A DNA stretch of 12,736 nucleotides, taken from the NCBI GenBank assembly GCA_045655105.1, contig JAZOOQ010000020.1, forward strand, positions 1 through 12,736, in the 5' to 3' direction. The translations under genes were made by a program, and so were the position numbers. Below the pieces are notes generated by a model that saw only the letters and a program-made list of their open reading frames with translations, did not search any database and was not told where the DNA came from. Source of the DNA: RGIG4140 sp045655105 (GTDB lineage Bacteria; Pseudomonadota; Alphaproteobacteria; CAAHEQ01; UBA3637). Below, piece after piece: positions 6,670 to 12,736 of the stretch (positions within the stretch are counted from its first letter, which is position 1; each line of letters starts with the position of its first letter).

Positions 6670-7728
6670 TTGATAAAAAGAGCAATTGTTTCTGTTGCGG
6701 GATTAACATTAACTGATCAAGAAAAGTATTTATTAAACAAACATAATCCTTTAGGGGTAACACTTTTTGTTCGAAACATAAAAACACCTGATCAACTTAA
6801 AAACCTTATTAAGGAAATCAAAGAAACAATTGAACGAGATGATGTTTTGATTTGTGTTGACCAAGAAGGTGGTCGAGTAGCCAGATTGAGAGATCCTTTC
6901 TTTAGAACATATCTCTCTCAAAGAGCAATGGGTTTATTAAGTGATGAATTAGCAGAACGTGCAGCCTATTTGCAGGCATTGTTAATTTCTCAAGAGTTAA
7001 AGCAAATGGGAATTAACTTAAATTATGCACCATGTTTGGATTTGTTACATGAAGAAACTGGAGCCGTATTAAAATCAAGATGTTTTTCGGATAATGAGAA
7101 AAAAGTTTCTTTATTAGGCAGAAAGATGATCCAAACTTATCAAGAAAATGGCGTTATTGCATGCCCAAAACATGCTCCAGGTCATGGATTAGCTAGTGTA
7201 GATCCTCATTTGTCTCTACCTGTTATTTATAAAAGTTTAAAAGAACTTCAAAGAGATTTTTATTCCTTTAAAACGCTTTCAAAAGAGGCTGTTTCAATGA
7301 TGACAGCGCATATTCTTTTTCCAGAAATTGATTCAAAACCCGTTACCCAATCAAAAAAGGCAATTAATTCTTTGATTCGAGGTGAAATAGGATTTGATGG
7401 ATTCTTAATTTCAGATGCTATTGATATGAAAGCATTGAAGGGGAATTTAGCAGAGAAGGTGAGCTCTAGTCTTGAGGCGGGATGTGATGCAATTTGTTAT
7501 TGTATGGGAGACAAAGAGGGATTGGAAGAAGTTTTAAATGCTTCAAGTTATTTAGATGATAACAGTTTAGAAAGATTTAAAAGAATAGAGGTAGTTCTTA
7601 AGTCATTTGATTCTCTGGTTTATGTTAATGATGATTTGATTAAAGAGTATCAATCGATTTTAAAGAGTGCGACAGTTATTTCTGATGATTATGATGCTGT
7701 TGAAGTTTTAAATCAATTAAAATCATAA
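6670..7728 (+). CDS. nagZ: Beta-N-acetylhexosaminidase NagZ (GH3)
   Basis: NagZ is a cytoplasmic glycoside hydrolase that removes GlcNAc from GlcNAc-1,6-anhydro-MurNAc-peptides during peptidoglycan recycling. The 352 residues form a single GH3 TIM barrel and have no signal peptide, as in proteobacterial NagZ. Visible motifs are VDQEGGRVARLR (63-74), KHAPGHG (167-173) followed by D178-x-H180 (the general acid/base dyad), and ISDAIDMKAL (247-256) with D249 as the expected nucleophile. The start is TTG, supported by a very strong ribosome site AAAGGGAGG (6656-6664) five bases upstream that overlaps the previous gene's stop, and by the fit of MIKRAIVSVAGLTLT to the family. It is probably co-transcribed with the RNA methyltransferase. 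The products it releases can act as beta-lactamase inducers in species with AmpR, but no ampR is seen here. Confidence 0.94.
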   Translation: MIKRAIVSVAGLTLTDQEKYLLNKHNPLGVTLFVRNIKTPDQLKNLIKEIKETIERDDVLICVDQEGGRVARLRDPFFRTYLSQRAMGLLSDELAERAAYLQALLISQELKQMGINLNYAPCLDLLHEETGAVLKSRCFSDNEKKVSLLGRKMIQTYQENGVIACPKHAPGHGLASVDPHLSLPVIYKSLKELQRDFYSFKTLSKEAVSMMTAHILFPEIDSKPVTQSKKAINSLIRGEIGFDGFLISDAIDMKALKGNLAEKVSSSLEAGCDAICYCMGDKEGLEEVLNASSYLDDNSLERFKRIEVVLKSFDSLVYVNDDLIKEYQSILKSATVISDDYDAVEVLNQLKS

Positions 7729-7744
7729 AAGACTTTTTTAATAC

Positions 7745-7773
7745 TTGATTTATTTTTTTTATTACTTTATTCT
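7745..7773 (+). promoter_or_regulatory. Weak candidate promoter for the virB8-like gene
   Basis: TTGATT (7745-7750), 17 bases, TATTCT (7768-7773), each with four of six consensus positions. The 73-base gap is almost pure A/T, so chance matches are common. No terminator is visible after nagZ, and read-through from it is the alternative. Confidence 0.3.
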
Positions 7774-7801
7774 TAAATAGATTTTTAAAATAGAGGGGAC
7801 A

Positions 7802-8647
7802 ATGGGGATTTTAAATTTCTTTCTTAATCGTGATAAAGATGATTCACCAGATGTGTTGGGGAAATATCCAGAACACATGCAAGTTCATGCGTTACCAGAA
7901 AGAAGATATTTAAAAACGTCAAGATTACTTGCTTTGCTTATCTTTTTGAATTTAGCATTGATGATAGCAATTGCTGGTGGTTTTGTTTATTATGCTGATC
8001 GAATAGATGTTAATATTGCTAATCGCCGTTCGGTTAACTTATACGCTATTGATTCTTCAAGGCAAGTTCTTGTTCCGACTGAATATACAACAAAACGAGT
8101 CACTGCTATGGATTTATTTGCAGAATCTCTTTTAAGAAATTATATTATTAATAGACATAGTGTTGTTTGGGAAAATTCCACTATGCAATATCGTTGGGGA
8201 ACAGCTGGTCCAGTTGCAATTTATTCTGACAGAAGAAATGTTTATGCGCCATTTCAAATGTGGGCTGATAATTTAATTAGTGAATCACGAACAAAGGGTT
8301 TTGTGAGAGATGTTCATCTTTATGAGTTAAAAAAAATAAAACCAACATTGTGGGAAGCGGTATTTGATACATTTGATATGCCAATTCCAGATGCATATGA
8401 ACCTATCTGTAACTGCATGGATAATTCAAAGAAGTGTATTTCTTGTAAAGTAAATCATACATCAAGACGTCTTCGTTTTAGAGTTTTTATTCGGGCTATG
8501 TTTACTAATGCTGAAAATGCTTCTAAATCATATCAGTTATTAAATCCATTGGGTTTTTTAATTAAATCATACAATGTGTTATATGTTCCAATTAAAGAAA
8601 ATGAAGTGTTTTGGAAGGTTCCAAACGATTTAAAGCCTGATTTATAA
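7802..8647 (+). CDS. VirB8-like type IV secretion protein, orphan, with four-Cys segment
   Basis: The protein looks like a bitopic inner-membrane component of the VirB8/TrbF kind, which help assemble the type IV secretion channel. It has a 37-residue cytoplasmic tail, one membrane helix (about 41-63), and a roughly 215-residue periplasmic domain of NTF2-like length. The C-terminal NPLGFLIKSYNVLYVP (248-263) matches the NPxGF...Y motif of VirB8, and AMDLFAESLLRNYIINR (102-118) matches its first periplasmic helix region. Unusual is residues 203-215, with C203-x-C205 and C212-xx-C215, inserted before the strand RRLRFRVFIRAMF; VirB8 proteins usually lack this. It could bind a metal or form disulphides. 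GAGGGG (7793-7798) precedes the ATG. No other virB gene is in the window. Family assignment is moderately sure; activity in a complete secretion system is unproven. Confidence 0.68.
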   Translation: MGILNFFLNRDKDDSPDVLGKYPEHMQVHALPERRYLKTSRLLALLIFLNLALMIAIAGGFVYYADRIDVNIANRRSVNLYAIDSSRQVLVPTEYTTKRVTAMDLFAESLLRNYIINRHSVVWENSTMQYRWGTAGPVAIYSDRRNVYAPFQMWADNLISESRTKGFVRDVHLYELKKIKPTLWEAVFDTFDMPIPDAYEPICNCMDNSKKCISCKVNHTSRRLRFRVFIRAMFTNAENASKSYQLLNPLGFLIKSYNVLYVPIKENEVFWKVPNDLKPDL

Positions 8648-8666
8648 TTTAAATGCGATTATAAAT
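8640..8666. repeat. AT-only inverted repeat across convergent stop codons
   Basis: ATTTATAAT (8640-8648) and its exact complement ATTATAAAT (8658-8666) flank a 9-base centre. The repeat covers both stop codons of the convergent virB8-like and cupin genes, which are one base apart. There is no G/C clamp and no T run, so it is at best a weak hairpin. Confidence 0.35.
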
Positions 8667-9011
8667 ATCTTCAACTCTTATAATATCATTTTCATCTAAT
8701 ATATCACCTGTTTGTATTTCAATAAAAACAAGATTTTTATTTGTTTTATTCTCAACACGATGTATTGTTTGGGCTGGAATAAAAATATGTTCGTTTTCTT
8801 GATATGTTTGACATGTTTCATTTAAAGTCACAAAAGCTTCACCTTCGGTGATAATCCAATGTTCGTTTCGATAGGTGTGTTTTTGTAAAGATAATTTCCC
8901 ATTAGGTGAAACGGTAATGCGTTTTGCAATATACTTATTGCCAATATCAATTATTTCCCATTCGCCCCATGGTCGTATGTCTTTTTCGCCGCTTTTATAA
9001 TGAATAGTCAT
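8649..9011 (-). CDS. Stand-alone cupin of the mannose-6-phosphate isomerase type II C-terminal family
   Basis: This 120-residue protein corresponds to the C-terminal cupin of two-domain ManC/AlgA/XanB enzymes (GDP-mannose pyrophosphorylase/phosphomannose isomerase), without the nucleotidyltransferase half. Family motifs are RPWGEWEII (13-21), LSLQKHTYRNEHW (40-52), IFIPAQTIHRVEN (76-88), and IEIQTGDILDENDIIRVEDIYNR at the end. Likely metal ligands are Q43, H45, E50 or H51, and H84. It would interconvert mannose-6-phosphate and fructose-6-phosphate, feeding GDP-mannose for surface sugars; some stand-alone cupins of this type may only bind sugars. The start has AAGGAG (complement of 9018-9023) and its own near-consensus promoter. 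It is transcribed away from the ferredoxin gene and against the virB8-like gene. Confidence 0.87.
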   Translation of the reverse strand: MTIHYKSGEKDIRPWGEWEIIDIGNKYIAKRITVSPNGKLSLQKHTYRNEHWIITEGEAFVTLNETCQTYQENEHIFIPAQTIHRVENKTNKNLVFIEIQTGDILDENDIIRVEDIYNRI

Positions 9012-9035
9012 TTTAATCTCCTTGTGTTTGAAAAC

Positions 9036-9064
9036 AGTTTATTTTGATTTTGTTGTTTCGTCAA
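9036..9064 (-). promoter_or_regulatory. Promoter of the cupin gene
   Basis: On the minus strand: TTGACG (complement of 9059-9064), a 17-base spacer, and TAAACT (complement of 9036-9041). The predicted start near 9029 leaves a leader of about 18 bases that holds the AAGGAG site. Confidence 0.68.
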
Positions 9065-9086
9065 GATTCTTTTTGTAAAAAAATAC

Positions 9087-9115
9087 TTGCTTTAAAGTTT
9101 TTTCGTGAGTATTAT
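9087..9115 (+). promoter_or_regulatory. Promoter of the ferredoxin gene
   Basis: TTGCTT (9087-9092), a 17-base spacer and TATTAT (9110-9115; five of six consensus) precede a start of transcription near 9122 and a leader of about 29 bases with AAGGAG at 9139-9144. Confidence 0.65.
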
Positions 9116-9150
9116 GTCGTGTGTTTATTAATTAAATTAAGGAGAAAACT

Positions 9151-9384
9151 ATGCCTTCAGTTGTAAATGATTCATGTGTTTTATGTAAAACATGCGTTGA
9201 AGTTTGTCCAGTTGGTGCTTTTCATGATGCTGGTACACAAGTTGTTGTTAATCCAGATGAGTGTATTGATTGCGGCGTTTGTATTTCAGAATGTCCACAA
9301 GGGGCAATTTCCTCATCTGATGAAGCTGATGAAAAATGGATTAAATTTAATGCCGAAAAATCGGCTGAGTGTCCAAAAGCATAA
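9151..9384 (+). CDS. 2[4Fe-4S] ferredoxin
   Basis: This small cytoplasmic electron carrier has 77 residues with two complete CxxCxxCxxxCP motifs: C9, C12, C15, C19 and C38, C41, C44, C48. Each would hold a [4Fe-4S] cluster, giving an 8Fe ferredoxin of the clostridial/bacterial type, which serves low-potential reactions such as pyruvate:ferredoxin oxidoreductase. There is no insertion in the first motif as in the 7Fe FdxA common in aerobic alphaproteobacteria, although the tail (EKWIKFNAEKSAECPKA) resembles the end of FdxA. An extra cysteine, C74, is in that tail. The gene is single, with its own promoter, ribosome site (AAGGAG) and terminator, as fits a strongly expressed protein. It suggests an anaerobic or microaerobic metabolism; the partner enzymes are not in the window. 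Confidence 0.94.
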   Translation: MPSVVNDSCVLCKTCVEVCPVGAFHDAGTQVVVNPDECIDCGVCISECPQGAISSSDEADEKWIKFNAEKSAECPKA

Positions 9385-9394
9385 TTTTTATGCT
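9378..9394 (+). repeat. Small hairpin over the ferredoxin stop codon
   Basis: AGCATAA (9378-9384) and TTATGCT (9388-9394) are exact complements around TTT. The left arm ends in the stop codon, and the main terminator follows 5 bases later. It may protect the 3' end or be chance. Confidence 0.4.
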
Positions 9395-9398
9395 ATAT

Positions 9399-9433
9399 AA
9401 ACGGCGCTTTTTTGAAAAAAAGCGTCGTTTTTT
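9399..9433 (+). terminator. Intrinsic terminator of the ferredoxin gene
   Basis: AAACGGCGCTTTTTT (9399-9413) pairs with the A run and GCGTCGTTT (9416-9430) with one G-U pair and a tiny GA centre, followed by T to 9433. The A run before and T run after make it usable in both directions. Confidence 0.85.
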
Positions 9434-9484
9434 ATTTACATTTAAAATAAAATCAGTTAAGGTGGCATAAAAGGGTAAGACAGA

Positions 9485-10420
9485 ATGAGTAAATTTAAGA
9501 TATCCGTTGTTATTCCAGCATATAATGAAGCCGAAAATATTGAGGCTCTGTTGAATAGATTATTGCCAGTTTTGGAAAAGTATCCTTCATATGAAGTAAT
9601 TTTTATTGATGATGGTAGTCAAGATGATACGTTAAAGAAATTAGAGGAAGTTCATTCCAAAAACGAAAGAATTCATTATATTTCTTTTTCTCGTAATTTT
9701 GGGCATCAATATGCATTGAGGGCTGGGATTGATTATGCAACAGGAGATTGTGTGATATCAATGGATGGAGATTTGCAACATCCACCAGAATTAATTGATG
9801 AAATGATTGAAGGTTGGAAATCTGGTTTTGATATTGTTTATACCGTTCGGAAGGATACTGAAAATGTTTCAGCTTTTAAGAAAGTAACATCAAATCTTTT
9901 TTATAAAGTCTTTTCGTTTTTTTCAGGTCTTAAATTACCACAAGGAACGGCAGATTTTCGTTTGATGGATAAAAAAGTTTGTGACGTATTTTCTTCTTTA
10001 AAAGAAAATAATTTATTTTTAAGAGGATTGGTTTTTTGGATGGGATTTAAACAAAAAGCAATTCCTTATATGGCGGAAAAGCGTTTTGCCGGCAAAAGTT
10101 CATATACATTAAGAAAAATGTTTGCCTTTGCTGTATTGGGCGCAACGTCTTTTAGTGTGAAACCTTTGCGTTTTGCAATTTATTTAGGGCTTTTGATTGC
10201 GGCATTTGGTGGGTTATTTACTGCTTATGTTTTATATCAAAAACTTTTTGGTGGTTCTGTGATAACTGGTTGGGCCTCATTGATGAGTGTTGTTCTTATT
10301 TTAGGTGGTGTTCAATTATTTATGATGGGAATTATTGGTGAATATATTGGAATGATTTTTATGGAAACAAAAAATCGTCCAAAATATATTGTTCAAAAAA
10401 CAACAATAATAAAAGAATAA
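9485..10420 (+). CDS. Family 2 glycosyltransferase, GtrB/ArnC/DPM1-like
   Basis: The enzyme would move a sugar from a nucleotide donor to a polyprenyl phosphate on the inner face of the membrane, as GtrB (glucose) or ArnC (aminoarabinose) do. Of 311 residues, a GT-A catalytic domain occupies about 1-225: SVVIPAYNEAENI (7-19), DDGS (42-45), the metal-binding DGDLQHPPELI (94-104), and the acceptor-side NLFLRGLVFWMGF (176-188) and RFAGKSSYTLRKM (200-212). Two membrane helices follow (about 229-252 and 262-290), then GEYIGMIFMETKNRPKYIV, the standard end of this subfamily. The ATG at 9485 has AAGGG (9471-9475) nine bases upstream. The next gene, a large membrane protein, starts 13 bases after the stop. 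The donor sugar cannot be read from the sequence. A small flippase (GtrA) is not adjacent. Confidence 0.92.
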   Translation: MSKFKISVVIPAYNEAENIEALLNRLLPVLEKYPSYEVIFIDDGSQDDTLKKLEEVHSKNERIHYISFSRNFGHQYALRAGIDYATGDCVISMDGDLQHPPELIDEMIEGWKSGFDIVYTVRKDTENVSAFKKVTSNLFYKVFSFFSGLKLPQGTADFRLMDKKVCDVFSSLKENNLFLRGLVFWMGFKQKAIPYMAEKRFAGKSSYTLRKMFAFAVLGATSFSVKPLRFAIYLGLLIAAFGGLFTAYVLYQKLFGGSVITGWASLMSVVLILGGVQLFMMGIIGEYIGMIFMETKNRPKYIVQKTTIIKE

Positions 10421-10433
10421 AATAGAGGTGAAA

Positions 10434-12329
10434 ATGCTGAAAAAACTTTTTGCTAAAGATGGTTTTATCAGATGTAATGCGGATATTTTGATCACTGTTG
10501 GTATCACTATTTGTGCGTATTTATATTTGTTTGGATTGCTGTCTTTAAATATATATAACTTAGATTTTGTTACAAAAGGCGGAGATTTTACTGTTTCTTA
10601 TTTGGGAAGCGTTTTTTATCGAATGGATGAATGGCGCTGGCCAATTTTTACGCATGCGAATTTAGCCTATCCTTATGGAATTTCTGTTCATGGAACGGAT
10701 GGTTCTCCATTGTTATCTTTGATTTTTAAGTTTTTTCATAAAGCATTTGGCATGTCTCCAGAAGTTCAATTTGTTGGGGTTTGGATGTTTTTTTGCTATA
10801 TATTGCAAGCAATTGCATCTGTGTTGATTTTCAGACATGCATTTAAAAATAAATTTTATATTGTTGTTGCATCACTTTTCTTTGTTTCAGCTCCAATTAT
10901 GATGACACGTGTTTTTGTTCATATTAATCTGATGTGTCATTTTATTGTTTTATTTACTTTATTGATTTATTTGAATAATCGATTAACGAAGAAAGAATGG
11001 ATATGGATGGGTGTTTTATATTCTTTTGCGATTTTAACATGCCCATACTTTTTGCCAATTATTTCAGGGTTCTTCTTTATTTTAATGTATCAAAAGTTTT
11101 GGATTGAAAAAACATTATCTCTTCAAAATTTAATAAAAGGTCTTTTGTTTTTGGCTGCTATATTTGGTGTTTGGTTTTATTTGCTGGGAATGGTTTCAAC
11201 TGAGCAAAATTTAGCCAGTGGTGGTTGGAGAACTTTGGGTTTGAATTTAACCGCTCTTTTTAACCCTATTTGGAGTCAATCACAAGTATTTAATACATTG
11301 ACGCCTTCTGCAGATTTTGATGCGGATAACTACTTTGGATTTGGATTGTTAATTTTATTATTGGTTTCATTCCCGTCAGTTAAACAATTATTTTCAAGTG
11401 AAAATTTAAAAAGAAATTACCCGTTGGCTCTTTTGTTGCTTGGATTAACACTTTTTGCTTTATCTTCACAAATTAAATTAGGAAACACAGTTGTGTTGGA
11501 TTACAAGCCAGGGGCATTGATTGATTGGCTAGGAAATGTTTTCCGTTATTCTGGTCGTTTTTTCTGGCCAGTTTGGTATTTGCTTGCTTTCTTTATTATC
11601 AAAAGATTTGTTGTTCGTTTTCCAAAAGGAGCATTTGTTTTTCTTCCGCTTTTATTAATTGTTCAAATTTGGGATTTGTATCCAACATATAAATCAAAAT
11701 CTGATTTTCTTTATATTTCACCAAAAGATCCATTACCAATGGTTTCTGAAGAATGGGATAGATTAGATAAAGAATATGATAATATCTTTATTTTTGCTCA
11801 TAATGAAAATTATCGTAATATGTGGCGTTGGGCAATTAAACATAAAAAGAATGTGAATTATGGTTTCTTAAATAGACCAAGTAAAAAAACAATAAAATTG
11901 GTTGAAGAGACAAAAGAACAAATTCTATCTGGTTATGTTTCAGATAAGTCTTATTTTTATTTGATTGATGATCCATTCATGAAAACGATTGAAGATTCCG
12001 CTAAAAACAATCCTGATGTAGCCATTTTAAAAGGAATGATTAAAAATATTGATGGATTTAATATTTTGGAATATTCAGAAGAGTTGATGAAAGAAAGAGA
12101 ATCTTTTGTTGAAGTTAAAATCCCTGTTAAACATCGTTATTGGGATGATACAGTTGTTCAAATTTCAAGATACAGAGTGTATCGAGATGTTGATGGTAAA
12201 TTCACCGACTACGCTAGTATTGTTAACTTTGACGATAAAGAACTTATCTTGAAATGGGATAAATATGGAATTGAAGAGTTTGAAAAGGACGAAAAAGATG
12301 GTAAATATCATCAACGTGTAAAGAAATAA
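10434..12329 (+). CDS. Large polytopic membrane protein, DUF6311-like, probable GT-C-type glycosyltransferase
   Basis: This 631-residue protein has about ten or more hydrophobic segments between residues 18 and 412, then a 210-residue hydrophilic C-terminal domain. The first large loop (about 47-95), with GGDFTVSYLGSVFYR, EWRWPIF and TDGSPLLSLIFKFF, and the later RYSGRFFWPVWYLL (371-384), recall DUF6311 proteins. That family has a GT-C-like layout, with an acidic residue (here D51) in the first outer loop that could be catalytic. It may use the lipid-linked sugar made by the upstream glycosyltransferase to decorate an O-antigen or other surface glycan outside the inner membrane. I chose ATG 10434, placed after GAGGTGA (10425-10431); a GTG at 10428 lies within that site. 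A strong terminator ends the operon. The family name comes from memory of motifs and the enzymatic role is inferred. Confidence 0.72.
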   Translation: MLKKLFAKDGFIRCNADILITVGITICAYLYLFGLLSLNIYNLDFVTKGGDFTVSYLGSVFYRMDEWRWPIFTHANLAYPYGISVHGTDGSPLLSLIFKFFHKAFGMSPEVQFVGVWMFFCYILQAIASVLIFRHAFKNKFYIVVASLFFVSAPIMMTRVFVHINLMCHFIVLFTLLIYLNNRLTKKEWIWMGVLYSFAILTCPYFLPIISGFFFILMYQKFWIEKTLSLQNLIKGLLFLAAIFGVWFYLLGMVSTEQNLASGGWRTLGLNLTALFNPIWSQSQVFNTLTPSADFDADNYFGFGLLILLLVSFPSVKQLFSSENLKRNYPLALLLLGLTLFALSSQIKLGNTVVLDYKPGALIDWLGNVFRYSGRFFWPVWYLLAFFIIKRFVVRFPKGAFVFLPLLLIVQIWDLYPTYKSKSDFLYISPKDPLPMVSEEWDRLDKEYDNIFIFAHNENYRNMWRWAIKHKKNVNYGFLNRPSKKTIKLVEETKEQILSGYVSDKSYFYLIDDPFMKTIEDSAKNNPDVAILKGMIKNIDGFNILEYSEELMKERESFVEVKIPVKHRYWDDTVVQISRYRVYRDVDGKFTDYASIVNFDDKELILKWDKYGIEEFEKDEKDGKYHQRVKK

Positions 12330-12347
12330 AAACTCTCAAATAATGAT

Positions 12348-12375
12348 AAAAATCCTCACTTTTGTGGGGATTTTT
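12348..12375 (+). terminator. Intrinsic terminator of the glycosyltransferase operon
   Basis: AAAAATCCTCAC (12348-12359) pairs over all 12 positions (one G-U) with GTGGGGATTTTT (12364-12375) around a TTTT loop. A and T runs on both sides make it potentially bidirectional. Confidence 0.88.
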
Positions 12376-12440
12376 CATATTTCAAATTCAAGTATTTGTA
12401 TTAAGAAGATTTAAAAATTTAATATGGTATAAATAATTTC

Positions 12441-12469
12441 TTGACAATGGTAAGTTTATTGGTTAAAAG
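12441..12469 (+). promoter_or_regulatory. Promoter of the last, partial gene
   Basis: A perfect TTGACA -35 box (12441-12446), a 17-base spacer, and TAAAAG (12464-12469; four of six). The expected transcription start, near 12476, lies inside the left arm of the palindrome at 12470-12506. Confidence 0.55.
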
Positions 12470-12506
12470 TTATTACAAATACAACTTTAAGTTGTATTTG
12501 TAATAA
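12470..12506. repeat. Perfect 37-base palindrome, 18-base arms, over the transcription start
   Basis: TTATTACAAATACAACTT (12470-12487) and its exact complement (12489-12506) surround a single T at 12488. It directly follows the -10 box and ends 18 bases before the ATG at 12525. It may be an operator for a dimeric or tetrameric repressor, or form a long hairpin in the mRNA leader just ahead of the ribosome site. Confidence 0.8.
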
Positions 12507-12524
12507 TTATTAATGGAGTGCAAA

Positions 12525-12736
12525 ATGAATTTAAATGAAAAATATAGTGTAAAGGGTGATAAAATTCCTTTGATAGAGGAGATTATTGTTGATAACCCTG
12601 ATTCAGAAGATCCAAATTTTATTTTAGGGGATCGTAGAAGGGAATTAGCCATGGAAGAAATAATTTTGTTTTTAAGAAAAATCAAGACCATGATTGGTGA
12701 AAAAAAGATAGAAGTTCATATCACATGTAAGCCAGA
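12525..12736 (+). CDS. Unrecognised protein, N-terminal part (runs off right edge)
   Basis: The frame stays open for 70 codons from ATG 12525 to the window edge. GGAG at 12515-12518, six bases upstream, and a promoter with a consensus -35 box support a real gene. The peptide starts MNLNEKYSVKGDKIPLIEEI, goes on with an acidic stretch (VDNPDSEDPNFILGD, about 22-36), and then a likely amphipathic helix (RRRELAMEEIILFLRKIKTMIG, about 37-58) followed by a probable beta strand, KKIEVHITCKP. No signal peptide or membrane segment is visible in this part. I do not recognise the family. The large palindrome just upstream suggests regulated expression. Confidence 0.66.
   Translation, partial: MNLNEKYSVKGDKIPLIEEIIVDNPDSEDPNFILGDRRRELAMEEIILFLRKIKTMIGEKKIEVHITCKP

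Noticed and set aside
7729..7745. AAAAG-A-CTTTT after nagZ as a terminator
   Set aside because: Five weak pairs with a one-base loop cannot form a useful hairpin.
9167..9400. Second plus-strand frame over the ferredoxin gene
   Set aside because: The other frame gives two perfect 4Fe-4S motifs and has the AAGGAG site; this one is a shifted shadow.
9603..9785. Minus-strand frame inside the glycosyltransferase gene
   Set aside because: Antisense to the catalytic domain with no start signals.
10316..10507. Minus-strand frame across the glycosyltransferase/DUF6311-like junction
   Set aside because: Low-complexity, no ribosome site, antisense to two supported genes.
12470..12506. Palindrome as a transposon end or MITE
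   Set aside because: There is no second copy, no target duplication and no transposase in the window; its place against the promoter fits regulation better.
12473..12691. Minus-strand 72-codon frame opposite the last gene
   Set aside because: The plus strand has a promoter, a GGAG site and an open frame to the edge; the minus frame has none and runs into the palindrome.

Overview
The window comes from a strongly AT-rich bacterium, most likely an alphaproteobacterium. The support is the set of protein families: a RodZ-type helix-turn-helix membrane protein next to prfA-prmC, the efp-suhB pair, a VirB8-like protein and a DUF6311-like membrane protein. The two-cluster 4Fe-4S ferredoxin hints at an anaerobic or low-oxygen lifestyle. 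An uncultured host- or gut-associated lineage is a reasonable guess, but this is inference. No tRNA, rRNA, IS element, CRISPR array or integrase is visible. Base composition and codon use look uniform, so I see no clear recent transfer.

Layout. Positions 1-68 (minus) hold the start of a GatB/YqeY-type gene, divergent from a prepilin peptidase (202-888). A rodZ-like gene (957-1937) follows and ends in a strong intrinsic terminator that stops only 12 bases before the prfA ATG. prfA (2003-3073) and prmC (from 3066) overlap and form a functional pair, since PrmC methylates the GGQ glutamine of release factors. efp has its own good promoter and a palindromic leader, and it is joined by a TAATG overlap to an inositol monophosphatase gene; a terminator ends this unit at about 5486. 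Next come an RsmB-family rRNA methyltransferase, a NagZ-type beta-N-acetylhexosaminidase with a TTG start, and an orphan VirB8-like protein with an unusual four-cysteine segment.

A minus-strand cupin of the mannose-6-phosphate isomerase C-terminal type (8649-9011) converges on the virB8-like gene with one base between them. It diverges from a 2[4Fe-4S] ferredoxin gene, and both divergent genes have promoters with 17-base spacers. A GtrB/ArnC-like polyprenyl-phosphate glycosyltransferase (9485-10420) and a large DUF6311-like membrane protein (10434-12329) form an operon that probably works in cell-surface glycan modification. The last gene (12525 to the edge) is unrecognised and partial. It is preceded by a consensus -35 box and a perfect 18-base-arm palindrome lying over the expected transcription start.

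Much of the window is housekeeping: translation termination and elongation, rRNA modification and peptidoglycan recycling. The parts most worth a second look are the palindrome at 12470-12506, the orphan Cys-rich VirB8-like protein, the glycosyltransferase/DUF6311 pair, and the terminator placed directly against prfA. No gap of more than 300 bases lacks a gene.
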